From Chamaesiphon sp. (GTDB taxonomy: Bacteria > Cyanobacteriota > Cyanobacteriia > Cyanobacteriales > Chamaesiphonaceae): a stretch of DNA of 10,621 bases. The notes under the pieces are model-generated. The model was not told the origin of the DNA. It was given only the letters and a program-made list of their open reading frames with translations, and did no database searches. Shown piece after piece: positions 1-6,631 of this stretch (position 1 is its first letter; each line of letters begins with the position of its first letter). The translations under genes and the position numbers were made by a program. The stretch is taken from positions 1-10,621 of the forward strand of contig JAJAYU010000344.1 of NCBI GenBank assembly GCA_026786125.1, written 5' to 3'.

Positions 1-1340
1 GCTACAGTCGGATTATCTTGAATAACTAATAGTGTCTCATCATTATTGTAATTCGCAGCATTTGACCAATTATGAGAGCCAGTAATTACCGTCCGTTGAT
101 CGACGATCGCAAATTTGTGGTGGAGTAAATCGCCCTGGGGCAAAGTTGGTACACCAATTGTCGCCAATGGTGCCAAGTTAGTTCCACCTCCCTGACAAAT
201 ATGATTGGGATCTACTCCCATCAGTGACAGCCCTGAACTATAGTTGCGATAGGCAAACTGGCGATCGATCAGTCCCCGCACCTTTACGCCTCGTTGAGAT
301 TGAGATTGCAAGATACTGCTTAATCCAGGTTCTGAAAACACGAATAGGGCAAAATCAACTTGTTGCTGACTAGCTTGGAGTAATTTACCGATCGATCCAT
401 TACTACTATTAGACCACTCCTGCTGCTTGGAAGTGGGCGAAAATTGGACGAATACATGCGTTTTCCCAACTAATACCTCAACAGGTGGTCGAGCAGGTTT
501 ACGTGTCTTAAATTGGCTGATCTGGTTGGCTGCGTTGCCATCACCCCACATCAGATTAAATTCATTCAGGAATACTGCTGCCAACTCCTTGCTTTCTATC
601 TGTACCAGATTATTCTGATTGCCCTCACTATCTGGATATCTGAGATCGCCATAGATGTCGCTCATCGTCCAGTTTGCGGATGTGACAATCACTTGATGCC
701 CATCTACCACCATAAATTTGTGGTGCATCAATCCACTTCCTTTAGAGCCATCGGCAGTATCATCCAAGATCGGAATTCGGGCATTTCGCAAGATCATTAG
801 CGCGTCGCGTTGGTTGATTTCGGCTGAACTCAGAATTCCATCTTTGTCGATATCGACTAAATTTTGATATTCTTGATAACGGTCTCGATCTCTTACAGTC
901 AATCCTTCAACTTCTGCGGTGGTTAATTCACTCCGTGAGCGACTGTAGTTGTGTTCTAGAACCACTCTAATCTTGATGCCTGCTGCTGATTTGGCCACTA
1001 GAGCTTGGGCGATCTGGGGCAACTGAAACTCTTGTACTGCTATATCAATCTGTGATTGGGCGGAATTGATTGTTTCAATTAACTTAGCACCCAGATCTAT
1101 ACCTGGTCTAGTTTTCTGGCGATAAAGTTCTGTAAAGTTTACCGATCGATCATGGTTAAAATAAACTCGAATTAATTCATCCTGCGGTAAAGCTGGTAAG
1201 CGTTCCGGTGTAAGGCTTTGAGAACGCGACCAAAATAAATATCCACCAAAAAGAGCAACACAGATGCTTCCAAGAGCTAAACTAGATAGGAGCGAGGAGT
1301 GTGACGTGCCAAAAGCACCACTAACTTGTCGGAATTTCAC
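1..1340 (-). CDS. Membrane-anchored phospholipase D-like protein with EF-hand loop (3' end outside window)
   Basis: The minus strand is open from a GTG at 1340 to the window edge, giving 446 visible residues. An in-frame stop lies a few codons upstream with no ATG between, so GTG is the first likely start; no strong ribosome-binding site is visible. Residues 17-37 are a hydrophobic N-terminal anchor, so the bulk is probably periplasmic or extracytoplasmic. Two HKD motifs (HxKxxxxD) mark the PLD superfamily: H206/K208/D213, followed by SANW, and H407/K409/D414, followed by GSHNW. In this family the two motifs form one phosphodiesterase site through a phosphohistidine intermediate. Residues 163-174, before the first HKD, read as a canonical EF-hand loop (DIDKDGILSSAE), suggesting calcium binding. 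The substrate cannot be told: phospholipid hydrolase, cardiolipin synthase-like enzyme and Nuc-type nuclease all share these motifs. The part after the second HKD is cut off by the window. Confidence 0.88.
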   Translation of the reverse strand, partial: MKFRQVSGAFGTSHSSLLSSLALGSICVALFGGYLFWSRSQSLTPERLPALPQDELIRVYFNHDRSVNFTELYRQKTRPGIDLGAKLIETINSAQSQIDIAVQEFQLPQIAQALVAKSAAGIKIRVVLEHNYSRSRSELTTAEVEGLTVRDRDRYQEYQNLVDIDKDGILSSAEINQRDALMILRNARIPILDDTADGSKGSGLMHHKFMVVDGHQVIVTSANWTMSDIYGDLRYPDSEGNQNNLVQIESKELAAVFLNEFNLMWGDGNAANQISQFKTRKPARPPVEVLVGKTHVFVQFSPTSKQQEWSNSSNGSIGKLLQASQQQVDFALFVFSEPGLSSILQSQSQRGVKVRGLIDRQFAYRNYSSGLSLMGVDPNHICQGGGTNLAPLATIGVPTLPQGDLLHHKFAIVDQRTVITGSHNWSNAANYNNDETLLVIQDNPTV

Positions 1341-1744
1341 AGAAAAAACCCAAAACTATGAATGCTAAACTATGAATTGACTGTTCACCACTAATCTAGT
1401 AATGACCTGTGACACACCCGATCGCTAATACTTGGTTAAGACTTAAGTACTTAATTGTATCATTTATTACGCAAGTGTTGTCAAAGATCACTTGATAGAT
1501 AGCCATAAACTTCTAACATTGAAGATTGATGCTCTTGTTGCGATCGGCGAGATGCGCGTTAGTCTAATAGTGAAACCAACGATAATGCTAGCTAGCAGCA
1601 AGATCTAATTAAAATTTGTTTAATTGGGATCTCAACGAGCTAGAACGGTAGGATCTAACTTCATTGCTAAAATTTCCATGCAGCTAATTTGTAACTGCTT
1701 ACTTACCATTTTTACGAACTATATCAGACATCGAGGAATATATC
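1341..1744. other. Gene-free divergent intergenic region
   Basis: About 400 bp separate the divergent PLD-like and RelE-like genes. I see no convincing ORF or RNA gene. The stretch is AT-rich and holds several short symmetric elements: repeated TTAAG/TTAA motifs at 1436-1454, an inverted repeat CAAGTG/CACTTG (1472-1477 and 1489-1494), and a 7-bp AT hairpin at 1607-1625. Promoters for both flanking genes must lie here, but I find no clean -35/-10 pair. A good Shine-Dalgarno (GAGGAA, 1733-1738) precedes the ATG at 1745. Confidence 0.5.
1607..1625. repeat. AT-rich inverted repeat upstream of the zinc/RelE-like gene
   Basis: AATTAAA (1607-1613) and TTTAATT (1619-1625) are perfect inverted arms around a 5-nt spacer, flanked on both sides by GATC. 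It sits about 120 bp before the start at 1745. It could be an operator or a 5'-leader hairpin. The arms are all A/T, so chance symmetry is also possible. Confidence 0.3.
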
Positions 1745-2125
1745 ATGAGCAGACACCGAAAAATGTTTCAATGCGGTCATAAAGGCTACGGGCAGATCTG
1801 TCATCGTTGCCTTCAAGAAGAAGTAGATGTAAACGAAAAAAAAGAGAAAAAACGGACTTGGCATGATAGTTTTGCCTTCGATCCGATCGATCTCAAGAGC
1901 TTACCATCACATGTGGTTTTAAAAGCTAGAAATATTATTATTGGGCTACAAGATCGTCGCAACTATAGAGAATTTGGCGGCAAAAGGCTGCGCCACAATC
2001 GACTAGTAATTAGCATTCCCGTGACCCGCAATTATCGGATGTTGTGCTTTGAACGAGATGGCATTCTCCAACCAAAAGAAGTGCTGTCACATGAAGACTA
2101 CAATATCTGTAAACCAGGTAGCTAG
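1745..2125 (+). CDS. Small protein with N-terminal zinc knuckle and RelE/ParE-like domain
   Basis: 126 residues starting at an ATG with GAGGAA six bases upstream. Residues 10-22 contain C10-x-H12-x6-C19-x2-C22, a compact candidate zinc site. A charged linker (about residues 24-37, lysine and glutamate rich) leads to a C-terminal part resembling the RelE/ParE toxin fold: a helical stretch around LPSHVVLKARNIIIGL, then basic strands (GGKRLRHNRLVISIPV, NYRMLCFE) and a closing VLSHEDYN. The domain call is by pattern only. Toxins of this type cleave mRNA on the ribosome or poison gyrase, but no antitoxin-like ORF is adjacent: 400 bp without genes upstream, and a desulfurase 134 bp downstream. The zinc motif is not normal for RelE or ParE. 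A chromosomal RNA- or ribosome-binding protein derived from the fold is therefore at least as likely as an active toxin. Confidence 0.6.
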   Translation: MSRHRKMFQCGHKGYGQICHRCLQEEVDVNEKKEKKRTWHDSFAFDPIDLKSLPSHVVLKARNIIIGLQDRRNYREFGGKRLRHNRLVISIPVTRNYRMLCFERDGILQPKEVLSHEDYNICKPGS

Positions 2126-2128
2126 AGA

Positions 2129-2159
2129 GGGGATAGGGAAGAGAGGATAGGGAATAGGG
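2129..2159. repeat. Degenerate heptanucleotide array, about 4.4 units (GGGAATA-like)
   Basis: Starting 3 nt after the stop at 2123-2125, the sequence splits into 7-mers: GGGGATA, GGGAAGA, GAGGATA, GGGAATA and a final GGG. This matches the short tandemly repeated heptamer (STRR) type of repeat known from cyanobacterial intergenic DNA. No coding or terminator function is visible. Confidence 0.6.
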
Positions 2160-2259
2160 TTTTTGCTAGAATAGGATCTAAGACCCGCTTTAAAAACTTT
2201 AATTCCCTTTCTCTACAATACCTAAAATTGACAAAACAATTAATTACTAACCTGAGTCT

Positions 2260-3429
2260 ATGCAGATTTATTTAGACCATAGTGCGACAACGCCAACTCG
2301 CGCGGAAGCGATCGATACTATGCACCAAGTCCTCATGTCAGGATGGGGCAATCCTTCAAGTATTCATCAATGGGGTGAACGGGCTTCTACGGCGATCGAA
2401 CAAGCCAGATTTCAAGTAGCAGCATCGATCAATGCTAATCCTGATGCAATTGCTTTTACATCTGGCGGAACTGAAGCTAATAATCAAGCAATTATGGGGG
2501 TAGCAAATCTGTATGATACCCCCCAACATTTGATTATCTCTAGTGTCGAACATTCCTCAATTAGTGCCCCAGTTCGGTGGCTGGAACATCAAGGCTGGCA
2601 AGTCACTAGATTAGCAGTCGATCAATCGGGCAGAGTCGATCCTGATGATCTCGACCTGGCAATTCGGCCAAACACTGTACTGGTATCGATTATCTATGGT
2701 CAAAGCGAAGTTGGAACCATTCAACCGATCGCTGAATTAGCCGCTATTTGCCACAAGTATCAAGTTTATTTCCATACCGATGCCGTTCAAGCTGCTGGTA
2801 GAATTGCGATTGATGTTCAGCAACTGGGGATCGATCTGCTGTCGATTTCTAGCCACAAGCTCTATGGGCCACAAGGTACAGGTGCATTATACATCCGCCC
2901 AGGGCTTGAAATTATCCCGCTCCTTGCTGGTGGCGGTCAAGAAATGGGTCAAAGATCTGGTACCCAAGCGGTACCGCAAATAGCTGGATTTGGCGTTGCG
3001 GCTGAATTGGCTAGCGATGAATTGGTCACAGAAAATATCCGATTGATTGGGTTACGCGATCGATTATTTACTCTCCTCGCTGACTGCCCTACCCTGATCC
3101 CCACCGGAAATCTCCTTCATCGTCTCCCCCATCACCTCAGCTTTTGCCTCAATCTGCCCCGCTCTCATCAATCAGAGCCAATCACTGGCAAAACCATTGT
3201 CCGCCACCTCAACCTGGCGGGAATCGGCATCAGTGCTGGAGCTGCTTGCGCCAGCGGTAAACTTACACCCAGCCCGATTCTTGTGGCGATGGGGTATAGC
3301 CAAACTGATGCGGTAGGTGGAATCCGGATTACCCTCGGAAAGAGCACCACAGCCGCTGATATCGACTGGACAGCGATGGTATTGAAACAAATTCTCGATC
3401 AACTGATCCCCAAACTAGTTCACGCATAG
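2260..3429 (+). CDS. Cysteine desulfurase, IscS/NifS class
   Basis: 389 residues, normal length for a class I (IscS/NifS) cysteine desulfurase, a PLP enzyme that takes sulfur from L-cysteine and holds it as a persulfide for Fe-S cluster, thionucleoside or cofactor synthesis in the cytoplasm. Visible landmarks in order: N-terminal YLDHSATTP (4-12); GNPSS (30-34); TSGGTEANN (67-75); EHSS with catalytic H98; HTDAVQ with D174; SSHK with the PLP Schiff-base lysine K200 followed by LYGPQGTGALY; and the mobile loop SAGAACASGK with persulfide cysteine C330. The long loop continuing to PSPIL favours the IscS/NifS class over SufS. The usual NNEIG segment reads QSEVG (148-152). No Shine-Dalgarno is evident before the ATG, but YLDHSATTP at residue 4 fixes the start. 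No iscU, nifU or suf genes flank it, so it seems a stand-alone copy whose acceptor cannot be inferred. Confidence 0.93.
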   Translation: MQIYLDHSATTPTRAEAIDTMHQVLMSGWGNPSSIHQWGERASTAIEQARFQVAASINANPDAIAFTSGGTEANNQAIMGVANLYDTPQHLIISSVEHSSISAPVRWLEHQGWQVTRLAVDQSGRVDPDDLDLAIRPNTVLVSIIYGQSEVGTIQPIAELAAICHKYQVYFHTDAVQAAGRIAIDVQQLGIDLLSISSHKLYGPQGTGALYIRPGLEIIPLLAGGGQEMGQRSGTQAVPQIAGFGVAAELASDELVTENIRLIGLRDRLFTLLADCPTLIPTGNLLHRLPHHLSFCLNLPRSHQSEPITGKTIVRHLNLAGIGISAGAACASGKLTPSPILVAMGYSQTDAVGGIRITLGKSTTAADIDWTAMVLKQILDQLIPKLVHA

Positions 3430-3649
3430 CAAATTCAGCAATTCGGGGAGCGACTGACTAGCCGCCAGCCCCAGACTAAGGTAATATAAATATTAATGAT
3501 TGTTAACAAAACGGTACCTAATTAGGCTACAAATTAATAATTACCACCGATCTGCCGTTGGCGGAGCCTCCATGTAGGGGAATAGAAAGGTGTCTAATTG
3601 GCAGTAGTAGCAACGGTGCTTTATAATTCCTGGAGATCTAACCCGCTAC
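3430..3649. other. Intergenic region upstream of desA
   Basis: 220 bp without an ORF. The first half is AT-rich. The last 60 bp carry the candidate desA promoter. I see no clear terminator for the desulfurase gene here. Confidence 0.4.
3598..3627 (+). promoter_or_regulatory. Candidate sigma-70-type promoter for desA
   Basis: TTGGCA (3598-3603, one mismatch to the -35 consensus) and a perfect TATAAT (3622-3627) are 18 bp apart. Transcription would start near 3633-3635, leaving only about 15-17 nt before the ATG at 3650. GGAG at 3632-3635 would then sit at the very 5' end of the mRNA and might be partly excluded. Confidence 0.45.
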
Positions 3650-4690
3650 ATGACTTTATCGATCGAATCGAATACAGCCACCGTGCTGTCCCCGAAGATT
3701 AAACTCAAACATATTGTTCAATCTTTACCAAAAGAAGTCTTTGCAAAAGACAACACCAAAGCCTTCCTGATGACGGTCAAAACGATCGTCACCGTCACAT
3801 TAGGGATGACCGCAATCGCTTACTCACCCTGGTATCTCCTGCCCCTGGCATGGATATTTACAGGTACAGCAATGACTGGGTGCTTTGTGATCGGACATGA
3901 CTGTGCCCACCGCTCCTTTTCAAATAGCCGCAGGGTCAATGATATCGTCGGTCATCTGTTCATGTTGACCCTGATTTATCCTTTTCACGGCTGGCGGTAT
4001 GGACATGCAAAGCACCACAAACACACCAACAAAATGGACGTGGACAATGCTTGGCAACCGTGGCGACCTGAAGCCTATGCTGGTGCCCCAGCTTGGCTAC
4101 AAGTAGTCTATCAAGCAATGCGCGGTCGGCTCTGGTGGCTGGCATCTTTACCGCACTGGGCCGCAGTCCACTTTGACTGGCGCAAGTTTCCTGAAGGCAA
4201 AACTAGAGAGGATATCAAATTCTCAGCTTTGTTTGTAATTATCGGTGCTGCACTGATTTTTCCCGTGATGATTGGGACTCTAGGGATCTGGGGATTTGTC
4301 AAGTTTTGGGTGATACCCTGGTTGGTATATCACTTCTGGATGAGCACCTTTACGATCGTTCATCATACTGCCGCAGATATTCCGTTCAATCCTGAAGGCG
4401 AGTGGAATGAAGCCATTGCTCAGTTATCTGGTACCGTACATTGTGACTATCCAGCTTGGGTTGAGTTCCTCTGTCACGACATCAATGTCCATGTACCGCA
4501 TCATGTTTCCACCGCTATTCCTTCTTACCGCTTGCGTGAAGCTCACGCCATCATTAAGGATCAATGGGGCGAATATATCAAGGAACGCAAGTTCACTTGG
4601 GCAATGATGAAAGAGATTACTGATAAATGTCATATCTACGAAGAAACCGAATTCTATCAGACTTTCCGTGAATTTAATGAGAATAACTAG
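3650..4690 (+). CDS. desA: Acyl-lipid delta-12 fatty acid desaturase DesA
   Basis: 346 residues, close to the roughly 350 of cyanobacterial DesA. DesA adds the delta-12 double bond to oleoyl chains esterified in membrane glycerolipids, with ferredoxin as electron donor, in thylakoid and plasma membranes; this supports membrane fluidity in the cold. All three histidine boxes of the membrane di-iron centre are present: HDCAH (83-87), HAKHH (119-123, then HTN) and HVPHH (281-285). Hydrophobic segments lie near 41-57, 60-82, 192-212 and 214-235. Segments such as VDNAWxPW, KFWxxPWLVYHFWMSTFTIVHHT and GTVHCDYPxWVExLCHDINVH fit DesA from memory and differ from the omega-3 DesB pattern. A GGAG lies 14 nt before the ATG. 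The gene has its own candidate promoter and a strong terminator, so it is probably monocistronic. Exact regiospecificity is inferred from similarity. Confidence 0.9.
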   Translation: MTLSIESNTATVLSPKIKLKHIVQSLPKEVFAKDNTKAFLMTVKTIVTVTLGMTAIAYSPWYLLPLAWIFTGTAMTGCFVIGHDCAHRSFSNSRRVNDIVGHLFMLTLIYPFHGWRYGHAKHHKHTNKMDVDNAWQPWRPEAYAGAPAWLQVVYQAMRGRLWWLASLPHWAAVHFDWRKFPEGKTREDIKFSALFVIIGAALIFPVMIGTLGIWGFVKFWVIPWLVYHFWMSTFTIVHHTAADIPFNPEGEWNEAIAQLSGTVHCDYPAWVEFLCHDINVHVPHHVSTAIPSYRLREAHAIIKDQWGEYIKERKFTWAMMKEITDKCHIYEETEFYQTFREFNENN

Positions 4691-4692
4691 GT

Positions 4693-4712
4693 TTTAGGCT
4701 TTAGGCTTTAGC
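4693..4712. repeat. Heptanucleotide array TTTAGGC, about 2.9 units
   Basis: TTTAGGC, TTTAGGC and TTTAGC follow each other 2 nt after the desA stop and before its terminator. The same heptamer recurs at 6562-6574. It belongs with the other heptamer arrays of the window. Confidence 0.5.
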
Positions 4713-4731
4713 GATTAAATTTAAGTTTTTT

Positions 4732-4758
4732 AAAGGTGGGCATTAGCTCACCTTTTTT
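4732..4758 (+). terminator. Intrinsic terminator of desA
   Basis: AAAGGTGGGC (4732-4741) pairs with GCTCACCTTT (4746-4755) with one G-U wobble over an ATTA loop. The T-run continues to 4758. This is a classic rho-independent terminator and separates desA from pyrH. Confidence 0.85.
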
Positions 4759-4800
4759 CGGAGGTTACTTCGGTTAACTGACTTCATCATAAATCCCTCA

Positions 4801-4839
4801 ATACCAACATTCGATCGCCATTTACTGGTATTGTATACT
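4801..4839 (+). promoter_or_regulatory. Possible pyrH promoter region
   Basis: TATACT (4834-4839) is a fair -10 box about 32 bp before the pyrH ATG, but no good -35 accompanies it. Just upstream, ATACCA (4801-4806) and TGGTAT (4826-4831) form a 6-bp inverted repeat that would overlap polymerase contacts. Weak evidence; the region is expected to hold a promoter because a terminator precedes it. Confidence 0.3.
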
Positions 4840-4871
4840 TGGGAAAATTTTGAGTTGAGAAGATAAATAGC

Positions 4872-5600
4872 ATGGGGACGACTTATCAACGGGTGTTGCT
4901 CAAGTTGAGTGGGGAAGCCCTAATGGGCGATCTCGGCTATGGCATCGATCCAACGATCGTCCAAGCCGTCGCGCAAGAAGTATCTGAAGTCGTCGCCAGT
5001 GGTGTTCAGGTTGCCATCGTCGTTGGTGGCGGAAATATCTTCCGTGGAGTCAAAGCCTCTGCAAAAGGCATGGATCGAGCCACTGCTGACTATATGGGGA
5101 TGATTGCTACAGTCATGAATGCAATGGCTCTCCAGGACGCACTTGAACAAAAAGGTGTCCAAACCAGAGTCCAGACAGCCATCGCCATGCAGGAAGTCGC
5201 TGAACCATATATCCGACGGCGGGCAATTCGTCACCTTGAAAAAGGTCGGGTAGTGGTATTTGGGGCGGGATCTGGTAATCCGTTCTTTACGACGGATACG
5301 GCGGCTGCTCTCAGAGCGGCTGAGATCGATGCTAATGTGATTTTCAAAGCTACCAAAGTTGATGGGATCTATGATTCAGACCCTAATCTCAATCCTGACG
5401 CAAAACGGTTTGAAAGTCTGACTTTTACCCATGTGCTAAATCAGGATTTACGGGTAATGGATACTACAGCGATCGCTATGTGTCGCGAGAATAATATTCC
5501 GATTATCGTCTTCAATTTGCTCGAACGAGGAAATATTCAGCGGGTGGTAGCGGGTGAAAAAGTTGGTACTTATGTAGGAGGTTCTTGTGAAATTTGCTGA
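4872..5600 (+). CDS. pyrH: Uridylate kinase (UMP kinase)
   Basis: 242 residues, the normal length for bacterial UMP kinase of the amino acid kinase fold. It phosphorylates UMP to UDP with ATP in cytoplasmic pyrimidine synthesis; the bacterial enzyme is a hexamer controlled by GTP (activator) and UTP (inhibitor). Signature segments in order: LKLSGEAL (10-17); VGGGNIFRG (51-59); [11 protein letters not shown] (67-77); [19 protein letters not shown] (131-149); [13 protein letters not shown] (159-171); [10 protein letters not shown] (195-204). The ATG lies just before the conserved first strand, which supports the start; only a weak purine-rich site (GAGAAG) precedes it. The 3' end carries the frr ribosome-binding site and overlaps the frr start by 14 bp. 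A conserved HIP1 octamer lies inside the coding region. rpsB and tsf, common partners elsewhere, are not upstream. Confidence 0.97.
   Translation: MGTTYQRVLLKLSGEALMGDLGYGIDPTIVQAVAQEVSEVVASGVQVAIVVGGGNIFRGVKASAKGMDRATADYMGMIATVMNAMALQDALEQKGVQTRVQTAIAMQEVAEPYIRRRAIRHLEKGRVVVFGAGSGNPFFTTDTAAALRAAEIDANVIFKATKVDGIYDSDPNLNPDAKRFESLTFTHVLNQDLRVMDTTAIAMCRENNIPIIVFNLLERGNIQRVVAGEKVGTYVGGSCEIC
5469..5476. repeat. HIP1 octamer GCGATCGC
   Basis: Perfect copy of the highly iterated palindrome of cyanobacterial genomes, inside pyrH. It supports the taxonomic assignment. Confidence 0.8.
5576..5581 (+). promoter_or_regulatory. Strong Shine-Dalgarno AGGAGG for frr
   Basis: A full AGGAGG sits 5 nt before the GTG at 5587, inside the pyrH coding sequence. 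It decides the frr start in favour of GTG and suggests translational coupling. It is the strongest ribosome-binding site in the window. Confidence 0.85.
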
Positions 5601-6135
5601 TGTTGAAGGTCATATGCAGAAAGCGGTGGAGTCAGTCCAAAGATCGTTTAATACGATTCGGACTGGACGAGCGAGTGCTAGTTTGCTCGATCGAGTGACG
5701 ATCGATTATTATGGTACGCCCACACCATTAAAATCACTAGCGAATATTGGGACACCTGACTCGACGACGATTACGATTCAACCATTCGATCGTAGCAGCA
5801 TGGGGACAATTGAGAAAGCACTATCCCTGTCAGATATTGGCTTGACTCCCAACAACGATGGTTCAACAATTCGGCTGAATATTCCACCATTAACTGGCGA
5901 ACGTCGGAAGGAGTTTGTCAAGCAGGCTGGTAAATACGCCGAAGAAGGTAAGGTTTCGGTGCGAAATATTCGCCGCGATGCGATCGATTTTGTTAAGAAA
6001 CAAGAGAAAGCTAGCGAAATATCTGAAGATGAGTCAAAAGATCTCCAAGATAAAATTCAGAAACTAACTGACAAGTATGGAGCTAAAGTTGAACAGGTAT
6101 TAGCTGAGAAGGAAAAGGATATTACGAAAGTCTAG
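5587..6135 (+). CDS. frr: Ribosome recycling factor
   Basis: 182 residues, typical of RRF, which with EF-G splits the post-termination ribosome after peptide release. Recognisable segments: [10 protein letters not shown] (21-30); [14 protein letters not shown] (41-54); [15 protein letters not shown] (78-92); [14 protein letters not shown] (96-109), the hinge and domain II region; VRNIRRDA (125-132); and the C-terminal helix of domain I with [17 protein letters not shown]. The GTG start is fixed by an AGGAGG five bases upstream and by agreement with the family N-terminus (MKxADxExxM). It overlaps the 3' end of pyrH by 14 bp in another frame, so the two form a translationally coupled operon, an order common in bacteria. 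A hairpin about 30 bp after the stop probably ends the transcript. Confidence 0.97.
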   Translation: MKFADVEGHMQKAVESVQRSFNTIRTGRASASLLDRVTIDYYGTPTPLKSLANIGTPDSTTITIQPFDRSSMGTIEKALSLSDIGLTPNNDGSTIRLNIPPLTGERRKEFVKQAGKYAEEGKVSVRNIRRDAIDFVKKQEKASEISEDESKDLQDKIQKLTDKYGAKVEQVLAEKEKDITKV

Positions 6136-6166
6136 ATTAGTTGAGGATAATTAAATCTAATTATGG

Positions 6167-6187
6167 ATGGTGGGTCATGCTCACCAT
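6167..6187 (+). terminator. Probable terminator hairpin of pyrH-frr
   Basis: ATGGTGGG (6167-6174) pairs with CTCACCAT (6180-6187), one G-U wobble, over a 5-nt loop, 31 nt after the frr stop. The following TTTATACTTT is T-rich but not a clean run. GGTGGG and GCTCACC are the same arms as in the desA terminator at 4732-4758. Confidence 0.6.
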
Positions 6188-6243
6188 TTATACTTTCTGA
6201 TAATTTAGTTCTAAAGCATCGATTGCATCTAAACTACCTGCCG

Positions 6244-6573
6244 ATGAAAATAAAAGTAATTGAGAACTTCGATGGTAGTTTTAGCCTAGAGCCAGAAGTA
6301 CAGGCAATCTTATTTGATTTACTAACTGGTGAAAAATTTCTTCAGCAAGTAGCTGAACAAGCCAAGTGTGAAACCATCGTATTCACTGAAATATTATTTC
6401 AACCTGTTCCCTATAGTCCAGGTACCCCGAAGGGAATGCCTGCTGAGTTAGAGCAATATCATCAGTCATCAACACATCTAATTATCAACGTACCGCCCAA
6501 TTTCATGTTTGCAGCGAAGATTTTTCAGCCCAGTCGGTTGTGTGCAATTTATGAATTGGGCTTTAGGCTTTAG
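6244..6573 (+). CDS. Hypothetical protein, 109 residues
   Basis: I do not recognise this protein. The ATG at 6244 (product beginning MKIKVIENFDGSF) is preferred over an in-frame ATG at 6163, because the latter would run straight through the frr terminator hairpin and encode a non-descript N-terminus. No Shine-Dalgarno precedes either. There is no signal peptide, no membrane segment and no metal-binding cluster; the two cysteines are isolated. The middle is proline and glycine rich (VPYSPGTPKGMP). The last four codons (GFRL) and the stop lie within a TTTAGGC repeat, so the natural C-terminus may have been replaced by repeat sequence. It could be a small cyanobacterium-specific protein or a decaying gene. 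Confidence 0.5.
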   Translation: MKIKVIENFDGSFSLEPEVQAILFDLLTGEKFLQQVAEQAKCETIVFTEILFQPVPYSPGTPKGMPAELEQYHQSSTHLIINVPPNFMFAAKIFQPSRLCAIYELGFRL

Positions 6574-6574
6574 G
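6562..6574. repeat. TTTAGGC repeat forming the 3' end of the 6244 ORF
   Basis: TTTAGGC followed by TTTAGG, the same heptamer as after desA (4693-4712). The stop codon TAG at 6571-6573 falls inside the second unit. Confidence 0.5.
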
Positions 6575-6631
6575 TAAACTCGTCAGATCATAATTTTTAA
6601 TCATATTTTTTAGACACAGCACTTATAAACT

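Noticed and set aside
427..800. Two overlapping plus-strand ORFs (427-618 and 513-800)
   Set aside because: They lie antisense to the PLD-like gene, whose frame has both HKD motifs; their products show no domain or plausible composition.
1745..2125. A complete toxin-antitoxin module
   Set aside because: Only a RelE/ParE-like protein is visible; no antitoxin-sized ORF lies in the 400 bp upstream or 134 bp downstream.
2228..2256. Perfect TTGACA at 2228-2233 as a promoter -35 for the cysteine desulfurase
   Set aside because: No -10-like hexamer occurs at 16-19 bp spacing; the spacing would place it at or inside the start codon.
3168..3402. Minus-strand ORFs inside the cysteine desulfurase gene
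   Set aside because: Shadows of a strongly conserved enzyme on the other strand; no recognisable motif.
4920..5234. 104-codon minus-strand ORF inside pyrH
   Set aside because: Antisense shadow of pyrH; its histidine/aspartate-rich, motif-free product fits reverse reading of a real gene.
6163..6243. ATG at 6163 as the start of the small hypothetical ORF
   Set aside because: It would place the first codons inside the frr terminator hairpin, with no ribosome-binding site. The ATG at 6244 is more credible.
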